A stretch of 50,467 nucleotides of DNA. It comes from Welwitschia mirabilis (lineage: Eukaryota > Gnetophyta > Gnetopsida > Welwitschiales). The stretch is taken from the NCBI GenBank assembly GCA_051453625.1, contig JBOZIK010000001.1:107190500-107240966 (forward strand), read 5' to 3'. The notes under the pieces are model-generated. The model saw nothing but the letters and a program-made list of their open reading frames with translations, did not search any database and was not told where the DNA came from. The position numbers and the translations under genes were made by a program. The stretch's first letter is position 1, and every line of letters starts with the position of its first letter. This document shows, in pieces, positions 34,346 to 44,649 of this stretch.

Positions 34346-35985
34346 TTTTCAACACAATGAAATTACCAGAAGATCCTAAAGAGGTTAATATGGTTAACCA
34401 AATTTGTGACTCCAAATGTTCTTCTTATTAGCAAAATATTTCTCATTCTATTCTATCATTTAAATGTCACTTCTCTAACTTTAAAAATAATAGTTACAAT
34501 GATTTTAAGTCTTCTACAATAAGTCATCCTATAAAAAAGCGAAGTTTTGCCAAAGAATGATTTTCTGATGAACATTCTATAACATTATCACTCATTTCAC
34601 CAACACTTTAAGACTTTTCATACACTCAATCCTTTTTAAATTATCTCATTAAGCCTATAAACCATCCCCTCTGACTATTTACTTATAAATTTTTGAGACT
34701 TAATAACCTAGGTTAATGGCTCATAAACAAAAAACACTAACAAGTGATCTTATTATCACCTAAGTAAGGGTTTTAATTAAGTTTACTTATGGGTTTTTAA
34801 AGGAGAGTTATGCTTATTTCTAGTGTAATTAATAAAATCACATTCCATTAAGATCTCTAATTTTAGTAAAAGTTGGTAAAAAATGTGAATCTGTCCTCAT
34901 GTATGTTCTTTAGGTCTGATGCATTTGATGAGGACAAGGTTTGTATTGGCTAGGCTAATGAGCCAATGACACTTCTAAATATGCATAAAAAATGAATATG
35001 AGAAGATGAATAAAATAAAAAAAATATTTAGCTTCTCCAAATGCATATAACATTAATCACTTAATTGGGTTTAGTTAACTACATTAGGGCTATCGACATT
35101 CACTGGTAATATAACTATAATCGTATATTTTATGATATGTTTAATTGCATTAGGGTTATAGACACTCACTAGCAATGCAGCACTGGCTTATTCATATAAT
35201 AACATGCTTATTTATATTAGGGAGAGATGTTATAACACTAGATAAAATGTAATTAAAGGTTTAAAACTAAAAACATGTGTATTAGTTAAAACAAAAAATG
35301 AGGGAAAGAAAAAGTTGGAAATTTAAGGCTTTCAATAATTTGTTGTCTTTTAACCTTTAAACTTAAGATTTACTACAATTTCTTGAATACATATAAGTTA
35401 CTTGATTGAGACTAATCTTAGTTAATTTCAATATCCACTAAAAAATACAAAAATACTATAAGTATCATTAGCTTAAAAAGATTTACTTATTTGTTCATCA
35501 GTTAATGGTTAAGTCCTTTGATACAGTTTTCATTTTCCATCTCCATCACCCACTTTACTTTACCTCCATTTTATGAGAAATAAATCATAAGAAATAAATC
35601 ATTTTATGCATTGATTTTCTACTTTTTTTAATAAATTATTCATTTACCACTAGTTAGTTTTCCCTTTTTATAGCTAAGTTACATCATGTTGTATGGTTTC
35701 CAATAAAAATGACTCATTGAAATCTTTCTAAGGTTTTGTTCACTAACACTTTTTTATAACAAAGCTTTTAGGACAATGTTTTAGTTTTGTATAGGTATTA
35801 TAGCATCTACTTTTTACAATTTTTTGTGCTAAATTCTTTATTTTGATGGCTTTATCATATAAAACTAGTCATAAAAGTTTTCAAAGTTATATCATTTTTT
35901 ACACTTGAATGCTTCAAATTAGAAAATTTTTCCCTATTTAACTATATTATTATTAACTTTTTAATAAGGCGTTACTAAAATTTGG
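34346..35985 (+). other. Non-coding internal part of element E
   Basis: No gene is visible. A GGCTAGGCTAATGAGCCAAT motif (about 34950) resembles the sequence that follows integrase in Athila/Tat elements. A two-copy, about 69-bp tandem repeat lies at 35068-35190. Confidence 0.5.
35068..35190. repeat. Two-copy tandem repeat, period about 69 bp
   Basis: CATTAGGGCTATCGACATTC at about 35081 recurs as CATTAGGGTTATAGACACTC at about 35148; each is preceded by GTTTAGTTAACTA or GTTTAATTG and followed by ACTGGTAAT or ACTAGCAAT. Confidence 0.6.
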
Positions 35986-37330
35986 TGTGTTAACATGTAC
36001 AAATCAACATTCCAATCAAGTTAATTGATGAATTTATAATTGAAGATATTAATATAATCAATTTTATTATAAAAACATGTCTTCTATTAATGTTTCATAA
36101 TAATTATGAACTTATTATGTGCTTATAACATTTTCAAAATAAATATCACATTTGGAAGACATTCTTAAAATTCAATGATAATCTATAATAAAAGAACAGC
36201 ATTACCACTCGAGTTACCCCATGATACTAGTCTTCCTACATAAACCAACTCTATTCTCACATTTGTAACTTGTCATAAAAATTTGAATCGAATTAAGTTA
36301 TGGATTTTATTAGATTTTTCATTATAAATAACTTGCACCTTTAGTGACATGTGGTAGTAACAATGATAGCACATAGTAAGACATGTGGCATTACTAAGTA
36401 GGATAAAGATGGAAACATATGATAATGATAGTAGTTGGCAGACAGATTAGCATCCAAGAGCTAAGTTTTGACTGCATCAATAGGAGTTTTATATAAATGA
36501 ATAAATAATAAAATTCCTTACCTAATGACATCATTTTGTAACTACTCACTTAATGCTACAAGCCAAAGGCTTATAAACACTCCTACCCCACATATTTACC
36601 TATAAAAGGGACTTGAGCCCTTCATTGTAATGTTATTTATTTGAAAAAATATAGAACCTTAAAGCATTAAATCACAATATAATTATAAGTACATATTTAG
36701 GTAATGAGATTTCTTTCGAGAATAGTTTGAGAAGTCCTTCCTTCTTTCTATCACCCTGTAATGTGTCTTGTTTTTACTTAATACTAAGGAGTTGCTTTTT
36801 GTTTATTCTTAGTCACAATTTACTTTATATTAGGAATACTGAAGTAGCAATGTAATTATTAAGTTTTATTTAATTAATTAGGTGAATTTGATTAGTTAAT
36901 TGGTTTACATCTTAGTAATTTCATAGATCTTGTGTACTTTAAAGTTCATACTCTCCATTTCTATTGCTAGGTTGTGAAGGATCAATAACTGTAAAATTCA
37001 TCAAAACTCCTATGTTAAATGAGATTATTTCACTATGACTTGAGCCTTCATACTTGATAATCTAAAGTTTATTTCATGTTAAGTGTAGCATATGGTCAAG
37101 TGAGGAATTATAAAGGATGAATTGGATGAACACTTAAAGCTTACTTACTTTACTCTTTTTCTACAAAGTTTCAAATAAAATTCTAAACTCCCTATTTTAT
37201 TTCTTTTTTTAATTGTAAATTTTATTAAGCAAGTGAAGTTGTGATTCTAAAATCCTATCCTAGTTATCCCTATGGGGAAAAATATATTAAGTGTAAACTT
37301 AGTTAAATCCAGTTCATATATTAGTGTCTC
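35986..37330 (+). repeat. LTR of element E, 3' boundary uncertain
   Basis: It starts TGTGTTAACATG. A promoter-like TATAAAAG lies at 36601-36608, followed by GAGCCCTTCATTGTAATG, which matches the antisense LTR at 1-945. A TTATCCCTATGGGG motif near 37266 resembles the U5 end of Athila/Tat LTRs. The end near 37330 is a guess. Confidence 0.55.
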
Positions 37331-37895
37331 CTATTTTCTTTACTAAGTATTATAATAAACCATAGATATTAGATGACTTATTATTTTTATTAAAATAAAA
37401 CATAGTTTTAAATAATTAAAATAACTTGCTTTTCAATTTTAATCTTTAATGAAATAAAAGCTAGTTCAGTTTCATTATTTAACTAAGTTGTGATTTTAGC
37501 AATGAAAGTTTATTATTCTAATTGAATTATTGATTCATATTATTTCTTTTCTTCTTAAAATTCAACTAAATCCCATTTTTCCTCTCACCATTATTACTCT
37601 TAATCAAAAGAATATACTACTTGATCTCATGTTAATCTCATCTTACTACTTGTACATAACATAATCTACACTACCATCAATTAATATGTTTACAGTCTTT
37701 TCTTATAGCTATGAACATTTTTTTTGACATTAAACTAATATTCATGCAATCTTCTATTCATCTCATCCTTACCAATTTGTATCTACATAGATTAGCTAGT
37801 ATTACTATCACTTTATGACTTCTTTTACACTACCATGTCTAGATCCAATATACTACTCTCCTCTTTTTATGATAGTTAATAACCTTAATAGTTTT
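37331..37895. other. AT-rich spacer, nothing recognised
   Basis: No coding frame, repeat or regulatory element could be supported in this stretch, which is the left flank of element F. Confidence 0.4.
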
Positions 37896-38273
37896 TGTAA
37901 TGTTCTAAATTCAATATTTGTAAAATAAGTGTGTTAAAGTACTAAATGAGCATAATTAATAAAGATATGAATGGATGTGATCCAAATATGTAAAGATGTA
38001 TCCTTTCATTATCCTACTTAAGCCTGTGGCATTAGGTGGAGGTGGATAGACTGGGTGGATGTAACCGACAATAACCTTGGCTGATTCCCAAGGGTCCCAG
38101 GAGGGGGACTCAAGTTGTAGTCCACCTTTGACCACTAGTCTAAATATATTGGCTAATAATGAGGAATTTAATCTACTGCTTCTAATAATAAAGTCTACTT
38201 TTTTGTCCAAATTATGCCTTATTATTCTTATTGATCCTAGCATATTTCTTTATATGTTCCTTTTTATGTTACA
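37896..38273 (+). repeat. 5' LTR of element F (378 bp)
   Basis: It starts TGTAATGTTCTAAATTC and ends ...TTATGTTACA immediately before TTTGGTATCAGAG. It aligns with 48544-48958. Overlapping frames on both strands here (37956-38289) are chance ORFs in the LTR. Compared with the 3' LTR it lacks about 35 bases near its end. Confidence 0.9.
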
Positions 38274-38287
38274 TTTGGTATCAGAGT
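38274..38287 (+). other. Primer-binding site of element F (initiator tRNA-Met type)
   Basis: TTTGGTATCAGAGT follows the LTR directly; TGGTATCAGAG is complementary to the 3' end of plant initiator tRNA-Met. Confidence 0.88.
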
Positions 38288-38487
38288 AAACAATAAAGTG
38301 GTAAACTACTACTTTAAGGGGGGAAATAAGAAAAGAACTTAGTCATATAAATAATCAAAGTTTTACATTAATAAAACAAGCCTAATGGTAAGTAATTCAT
38401 AAAGAAAAGATGTGATATATTAAGTAAACAAGGCACTAGTGAAAATCATGGTGCATGATGCCTTTAGAAGTGAATTACATATCACTA

Positions 38488-39435
38488 CTAAGGACAAACA
38501 AGATCCTTCATGAAGAATGAAACTGGGTTATAACCCTCTGCACTTGGGAAAAGAGGCTCTACGCCACTTGGAATGACTTCCCTTCTAGTAAGTTGATTAG
38601 GAATTGCTATAGTATTAATTTTAACTAAAGAAGAACCTACTATAGAATCTACCCTAGTAATGGGATATGGACTCTTATAGAGCTTCATGTGAAGCTTGCT
38701 ATAAGCCACTAGTATCCCCAATAGATGCTTCTTCAAAAGCTCTCCATCATGATACAATACGTTAATGTTATTAATAGTAATAGCTAAATAGTTTGCATAG
38801 GCCTAAATCATCCTCTTGTCTTTTACTAGCCAAGAAGACAAGGTAGCCTTACTCTCTTTCAATGTAGAAATACAGGAAGCATCTACCCATGATCTCTTCT
38901 CTAATAGGTACATATTCTTTACTTGATTCTCGAGCATTTATAGTAAATCACTCATAGACTTCTAATCCTTCACCCCAAGCCAAGCCATGTAATAAAATGA
39001 TTTTAGCATATTAACTAACTTGTAGAAGTCTCAAAATGGGATGGGCCATTCACATTATGGAGAATAATGAAAAGTAAAGTGATCAGAATAGTTGCACTCT
39101 AAATTCTATGGAAAATCCATCACCTTAAAGTGATAATGGGTGTATATGTCATCCAAGCGAGATAGATGAGTAACCTGTGTATGTAAGAGGATGAAGAGGA
39201 ATTGATATTCCCTCAACTGATTCATCAACTTCTTAACTTTAGGATATAGGATCTCCACCACTGATAAAAGCTAATCTATACAGTAAGATATTTAACCCTG
39301 TTCATTGACAATGAATTATGAAGCTGCAGATGGCTGACGAGGAGGCTCTAAAGAAAGGTGAGTAATAGAAAAACTTTGAATTAGAGGCTATAAGTATGGG
39401 GTTAAGTAGGGCATATCCCCCTGATCCATTAATGC
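38488..39435 (-). pseudogene. Antisense coding remnant in element F, main block (family not recognised)
   Basis: On the minus strand one frame stays protein-like for about 310 codons, broken almost only by TAA/TAG/TGA at positions where Gln, Trp or Arg is plausible. Landmarks are MPYLTPYL, LSLEPPRQPSAAS, LLSVVEILYPKVKKLMNQL, THLSRLDDIYTHYHFKVMDF, YKLVNMLKSFYYMAWLGVKD, then a Leu/Lys/Glu-rich part. The last 89 codons (38757-38488) are open and contain ITRVDSIVGSS, REVIPSGVEPLFPSAEGYNP and the C-terminus MKDLVCP. It is not gag, protease, RT, RNase H or integrase. It is probably the last exon of the unit starting near 40716. Confidence 0.5.
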
Positions 39436-39499
39436 ATCAAATCATTAAGAGCCTCCTCCCCTTAAGAATCAAAAATAAATAACAAATCCATAAAAAGGC

Positions 39500-40370
39500 C
39501 AATGAAATATATAGAAGGAAAGGATTCACTTACTACTATATAATCCTCCTTTAGCTTCTAATGGGAGAGCTTCTCTGAAGGCTGTGGGATAAAATCCAAA
39601 TCATCCTCAATCAAGGTCTCTAAATGTAGAACCTAAAATAATAAAAACAAAAAGAATGCTTATAAAAGATGGCCTATTAAATCAAAGAGAGAAAGAGAGA
39701 TAGGTGTCACCATGTAAAGATAAGGGGTGCATCCTCTTCCTTGGGTTCGTTAGGTAATAGATGATTAATTAAAGCCTTATTGTGTTTTTGGCAGGAAGAG
39801 TCATGGGATCCCAATAACTAACTCATTTGAAAAATAACAATAAATAAAAATAGAGTCATCAAAAATACACTTACTATCTAAAAAGTCATGATAAAAACTC
39901 ATACCTCAAATCGAATAGAAAAAGTACCCTATGACATTTCTTCGGTATCATAATCTTAGAACCTTTACCCTCCATAGATGAGGAAGAATGAGAATGAAGC
40001 AAGGATTAAGTAGGAATTTCATGATGGGATAAAATAAAAGAGGAATTTACAATCATAGAGTTAAAGGGCTATAATTCACCCATACCCATAGAATAGAAAT
40101 ACAAACCTTATAGGATGTATGTGAAAAAACATTTTCCCCTATCACCCTTCCATTTTAAGTGGGATAACTAGGAAAGAGTTGATGAACATATAACAAAAGC
40201 CCAACATAAAGAAATCCCACTAATTAAAAATAGCAATAAATAAATTATATAATGTGGGATCTCATTTACTCATTCATGTAAAAAGGTCCTACCTGTAATC
40301 AGTTCCTCCTAAGCTGTAAAGTACAGGATGGTAAAGTTAGCAGTGGAAACTCCATGGCAGTGAGTATCCA
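39500..40370 (-). pseudogene. Possible internal exons and introns of the antisense gene-like unit
   Basis: Short protein-like blocks are separated by AT-rich spacers. One reads MEGKGSKIMIPKKCHRV (about 39975-39920) and ends before a GTATGAG donor-like site. A second reads HNKALINHLLPNEPKEEDAP (about 39790-39730). A third (about 39633-39535) starts after TTTATTATTTTAG, reads VLHLETLIEDDLDFIPQPSE, and ends at GTAAGT. The next block starts after TTCTTAAG at about 39465. These look like canonical GT-AG introns, but the exact structure is a guess. Confidence 0.35.
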
Positions 40371-40374
40371 CCTC

Positions 40375-40716
40375 TCATATACACACAAAATCTTCTAACT
40401 GATTGTTTATGAAGTTAAAAACATCCTCATCAGAGTGAGAGATCTTAAAAGGAATACGATTGTCTTGGTTCATTCTAAAAATTAGCTTGATGCTTTCTTC
40501 AAAGACCTTGATTAAACCATGACAATGATGAGTAATGATATCTTTACAAGGATTGAAAGAGAAATATAGAGAATCAAGGATGAAAAGAACATTGGGATGA
40601 TGGAGATGAAGACAAGGAAAGCCACATAGATCTAGAAGATTAGATAAGAAGATATACAAGAATTCTTGCTCTGCAGCCTATTGTTAGATTTTTAGTTTAG
40701 TGGACTTGACATTCAT
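40375..40716 (-). pseudogene. Antisense coding remnant in element F, first block
   Basis: An ATG at 40716 opens MNVKSTKLKI, then a stop pair at likely Gln codons. A 94-codon open frame follows (40659-40375) with LSNLLDLCGFPCLHLHHPNV, FNPCKDIITHHCHG, LIFRMNQDNRIPFK and SHSDEDVFNFINNQLEDFVCI. I do not recognise the family. A TATA box and CT-rich leader lie upstream in the same orientation. The coding trace seems to continue a little further (EVDTHCHGVSTANF) to a possible GT donor near 40293. Confidence 0.45.
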
Positions 40717-40837
40717 AGAATTCCAAGCATACACTGAATGAAAAGATGTACAATAATAAATTTTGGAAAAGAGCTCATATTTATAGTCAAAGTAGGATAC
40801 AAAAAGATTTGCACAAAACATATTATGAGAGAGAGTG

Positions 40838-40840
<3 letters not shown>

Positions 40841-40877
<37 letters not shown>
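40841..40877. repeat. (AG)n / (CT)n microsatellite
   Basis: A nearly perfect run of about 18 AG dinucleotides. On the minus strand it is (CT)n, between a TATA box and the ATG at 40716, a position where plant 5' leaders often carry CT-rich microsatellites. The 61-residue frame read through it is a repeat artefact. Confidence 0.9.
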
Positions 40878-40879
<2 letters not shown>

Positions 40880-40971
40880 ATAATAGTATAGATGTCATGT
40901 AGAAGAATACGAAAAGAAGAAGGAAATAAGAAGCTACTAGATTAAGTGTGAATTACAAGGAAAATGGTGGG

Positions 40972-40979
40972 GATTTATA
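40972..40979 (-). promoter_or_regulatory. Candidate TATA box of the antisense unit
   Basis: The minus strand reads ACTATAAATCCCC. It lies about 95 bp upstream of the (CT)n tract and about 260 bp upstream of the ATG at 40716. Spacing suits a plant core promoter with a CT-rich leader, but no expression evidence exists. Confidence 0.4.
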
Positions 40980-41035
40980 GTACTGAACCCAAGGTTAACT
41001 AAATCATAGGAGTTAAGTTAACTATAGATAACTAT

Positions 41036-41101
41036 AATTAAATTAAGTTAATTATAGTTGAGTTAAGATTAAACTACAATTAAGAGATAAGTACTACTAC
41101 A
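41036..41101. repeat. 66-bp gap-flanking duplicate, left copy
   Basis: It matches 41835-41900 with only two visible differences and ends exactly at the N run, so it probably is the same locus assembled twice. Confidence 0.85.
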
Positions 41102-41834
41102 NNNNNNNNNNNNNNNNNNNNNNNNNNNNNNNNNNNNNNNNNNNNNNNNNNNNNNNNNNNNNNNNNNNNNNNNNNNNNNNNNNNNNNNNNNNNNNNNNNN
41201 NNNNNNNNNNNNNNNNNNNNNNNNNNNNNNNNNNNNNNNNNNNNNNNNNNNNNNNNNNNNNNNNNNNNNNNNNNNNNNNNNNNNNNNNNNNNNNNNNNNN
41301 NNNNNNNNNNNNNNNNNNNNNNNNNNNNNNNNNNNNNNNNNNNNNNNNNNNNNNNNNNNNNNNNNNNNNNNNNNNNNNNNNNNNNNNNNNNNNNNNNNNN
41401 NNNNNNNNNNNNNNNNNNNNNNNNNNNNNNNNNNNNNNNNNNNNNNNNNNNNNNNNNNNNNNNNNNNNNNNNNNNNNNNNNNNNNNNNNNNNNNNNNNNN
41501 NNNNNNNNNNNNNNNNNNNNNNNNNNNNNNNNNNNNNNNNNNNNNNNNNNNNNNNNNNNNNNNNNNNNNNNNNNNNNNNNNNNNNNNNNNNNNNNNNNNN
41601 NNNNNNNNNNNNNNNNNNNNNNNNNNNNNNNNNNNNNNNNNNNNNNNNNNNNNNNNNNNNNNNNNNNNNNNNNNNNNNNNNNNNNNNNNNNNNNNNNNNN
41701 NNNNNNNNNNNNNNNNNNNNNNNNNNNNNNNNNNNNNNNNNNNNNNNNNNNNNNNNNNNNNNNNNNNNNNNNNNNNNNNNNNNNNNNNNNNNNNNNNNNN
41801 NNNNNNNNNNNNNNNNNNNNNNNNNNNNNNNNNN
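41102..41834. other. Assembly gap (733 N)
   Basis: A run of N flanked by the same 66-bp sequence on both sides. Confidence 0.95.
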
Positions 41835-41900
41835 AATTAAATCAAGTTAATTATAGTTGAGTTAAGGTTAAACTACAATTAAGAGATAAGTACTACTACA
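41835..41900. repeat. 66-bp gap-flanking duplicate, right copy
   Basis: See 41036-41101; this copy starts exactly at the end of the N run and continues into the minisatellite. Confidence 0.85.
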
Positions 41901-41923
41901 TGATGATGTCTGATTCTGAAGAG

Positions 41924-42835
41924 CTAATGTTGCACTCTAAGCGTCCAATGTTGCACTTGAGAAAACATGATGTCACACCCAGGTATCTAATGTTGCACTT
42001 GTATTTCCAACATTGCTTTTAACATTTACTTGTCTAATAGATTCTACTTGGCACTAATGGTAGCTACATCCTTCCAACCTAATCTACAATGAGATCTTAA
42101 TATTACACTCCAGTTCTAACATTGCACTTATGTATCCAAAGTTGTACTTTGATGTTTGATGTCATAGTTGAATGTCTAACATTGCACTTGAGTGTCTGAC
42201 ATTGTACTTACCTCTATAAGGCTCCAAAAACTCCCACCCCTCCCTGGAAGTCATCTATGTATTTCTTACTTACCTATATAAGATGCTCTAATGTTAGACA
42301 TAGGTGTTCAATGTTACATTCTGATGTCCGACGTTATGCATTTGAAGACGTAATAACCCAACATCCCCAGAAAAGCCCTTGGCACTCTACATTTCTAGTT
42401 CTTGGACAATAGGACTGACATCACATGAGAATAGTTGACATCATACTTGAAAACCCAATGTTGCACTTGGGTACCCAACATTGCACAAAAATGCCTGACA
42501 TTGCACTTGGTTGTTTGATGTTGCACTTGGGCATCGAATGCATTCCTCACCTCCAACACTATCTGTAATACTCTAATGTACTTATGATAATAGCCTTTGA
42601 CATTGCACTTGAGTATCTAACATTGCACTCAAGTTCCTAACATTACACTTAGATATTTGACATCATACTTTCTCCAATAAGGCCTTGACATACCCTGTTC
42701 ATCCTTAGAAGTTGCCAAAAACACTTGTTCTTAGTCCATAACATACTCCATAGTTGTATAATGATAACTAACATCGCACTTACCTATCTGACATCATACT
42801 TAAATATCGAACATTGCACTTGTACACTTGATAAT
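41924..42835. repeat. Degenerate 20-bp minisatellite (RTCYRACRTTGCACTTGRGT)
   Basis: Back-to-back 20-bp units are clear in places: GTCTAACATTGCACTTGAGT followed by GTCTGACATTGTACTTACCT (42174-42213), ACCCAATGTTGCACTTGGGT and the next three units (42453-42532), and ATCTAACATTGCACTCAAGT (42615-42634). About thirty traces are visible. A less decayed copy GTCCGACGTT survives near 42326. Non-repeat spacers (CTATAAGGCTCC... at 42213 and CCAATAAGGCCTT... at 42673) recur about 460 bp apart, suggesting a higher-order unit. The 20-bp period does not keep a reading frame. Confidence 0.85.
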
Positions 42836-42979
42836 ACAACCCCTTAGTAGTTACCTAAAAAATGGGTTCCATGTTAGCAAGGTTATTATGATAACTATTA
42901 AATGGCACTTATAATGATTTTTCTAGCCACCATTTAGTTATAGATACCTAACTATTATAGAAATGCTATAAAAAATGAC

Positions 42980-44135
42980 ATAATGCCACTAGAAAAGGGA
43001 AAGAGACTACTCATAGAAGAAGAAGCAGAGCAACTAAGAAGAGGCATTTTAGTTTTAGACGATGTCAAATCAACTAGTGCATTATAGAACATAGAGTAAA
43101 TGGGAAAATGAATGAAATAGAAATCCAACTAAATCACATTCACTCTCAGAATAAACTTCTAGCCATAAGATCAATAACATCCTTTCTTGTCTAGAATATA
43201 AACCTATTGAACAAAACCTAGGAGCATCTCAAGAGCAACCCTCTACATTAGGACAGCATACTTCAACAAGTGTAATTGATTTATAAAACATCTAAATTAG
43301 ACTACTAAACATATAGGCAAGCCTTTAAGTCTTCTTGTTAAATTGAGCCAAACACTCTAACATTGAACAATGTGAAAGAGAGGAGATTGCTAAAATGATA
43401 AGCCTAAAAACATACGAAGGCAAAGTAGAAACAACTGAAGAAGTCATATCTTAGATTCAACAAATAAACAACTACTTTGATCTTCATAATGTTCCACCAT
43501 AAAGATAATGTGCATACACTTTCTTGTAGAAAATGCACAAGAATCATGGTCAAGATACTAATAGAAACATCCCCAAATGATACCATGAGATACCTTTATA
43601 GAATAATTCAAGAATAAATTCATTCTAGAAGACTTCATCAAAGACCAATGGTGGAATTCTAATGCCTTTACTTGGGAAAATGCCCACCAGAAAAACATTG
43701 ATATGAATTCCAGTGCCTCATGAAGCATTAAAGGAACTTCACTAAGAATTAATTGATTAAAAGTTTCATTAAAACTCTACTACCAAAAATCAAAAGTGTT
43801 TTATGAACCTTGGACATCAAATCCACTAAAGATGCCTAGTGGAACATAAGAATTGACCTCCAGGGAGAAGAAAATTAATGGACTAAGCTACATCATCCAC
43901 AAATAGATGAATACAACATACCAAATATACCACTAGCACAAGAGCCATATAGAATAAACCTTCCTTACCATGAATGTCATAAAAATGGTTACAATGTCAG
44001 AAATTACCCATCCAAAACATGAGCACCAAATCTTCCTAAGCACGGTCATCCTCAAGCCTTACAGAATCCATTCATGCAATCTAAAGGATATATGTTGCCA
44101 TCCAAATAGGTGTGATTCACAACCACTACTCTATC
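42980..44135 (+). pseudogene. Gag remnant of element F
   Basis: The trace starts with short basic blocks and continues through a gag-core-like region (about 43390-43640). An RIDLQGEEN..WTKLHHPQIDEYN block leads to PLAQEPYRINLPYHECHKNGYNVRNYP (about 43930-44010), a zinc knuckle in which only the Cys-His framework of CX2CX4HX4C is partly retained. KHGHPQALQNPFMQSKGYM follows. Frames shift repeatedly and stops are common. Position between PBS and protease fits gag. Confidence 0.65.
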
Positions 44136-44139
44136 TTAT

Positions 44140-44470
44140 AATTACATGGTCAAATTTCATTTTTTTGATTTCATTACTAGTTGATAGTAGTGCCTTACAC
44201 GACCTCATTTCTTTAACATTATTTTACAAACTAAACATCATCCCATTCAAGGAATAAAAATCTACCATAAGGATTTTAGGGGGTAGTTTTCGTATAAACT
44301 ATAGGACCACTACCCTAATGAATTATAACATTCATGACTTAAATTTTAGGGATAAATTCTATGTCTTCCAAATTGGGGAGCATTTTGCCATTTTAGGAAT
44401 TCCCTTCTTAGTCAAATATAATTTTCAAATTAATTATTGCCACTGCACCCTACTACTGTCAACTTCATTT
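44140..44470 (+). pseudogene. Aspartic protease remnant of element F
   Basis: VDSSALHDLISLTLFYKLNIIPF (44185-44253) is the gypsy protease active-site block, usually DSGATH-like, with Gly changed to Ser. A downstream block DKFYVFQIGEHFAILGIPFLVKYNF (about 44350-44425) matches the flap/C-terminal region (ILGIPFL). The two lie in different frames. Confidence 0.75.
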
Positions 44471-44649
44471 AGAGAATGAATCCTAAAGGGGGAGGAAACA
44501 AATAAGAAAATATCATTGACCTCATCTAAATAAATCTCAAAATTTATGATAAGGAAATAAGTCTTCATTACCCTGACATAGGCAGAAAATCATAAAGAAC
44601 ATCTCACTCTACTAGAAGAACTACAAGAATTATCTAATGTCAAAAATGT

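Larger units (their letters stand above)
33978..37330 (+). mobile_element. Element E: truncated Athila/Tat-like gypsy remnant
   Basis: A protease remnant at 34058-34345 is followed by non-coding sequence and an LTR from about 35986. No RT or integrase lies between, so pol is missing or lost. The left end is cut by element C. The LTR belongs to the family also seen antisense at 1-945. Confidence 0.55.

Noticed and set aside
1-37330. The two family E LTRs (1-945 and 35986-37330) as the two ends of one element
   Set aside because: They are in opposite orientation, so they cannot be a 5'/3' pair of a single insertion.
37956-38289. Overlapping ORFs of 95 and 70 codons
   Set aside because: They lie in the 5' LTR of element F; the frames are chance.
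38274-38300. tRNA gene fragment
   Set aside because: TGGTATCAGAG is a retrotransposon primer-binding site; no cloverleaf can be formed around it.
40713-40898. Leu/Ser-rich 61-codon minus-strand ORF
   Set aside because: It is a translation of the (CT)n microsatellite, more likely the leader of the antisense unit.
41924-42835. CRISPR-like array
   Set aside because: The repeats are contiguous 20-bp units without unique spacers of constant length, in a plant retrotransposon. It is a minisatellite.
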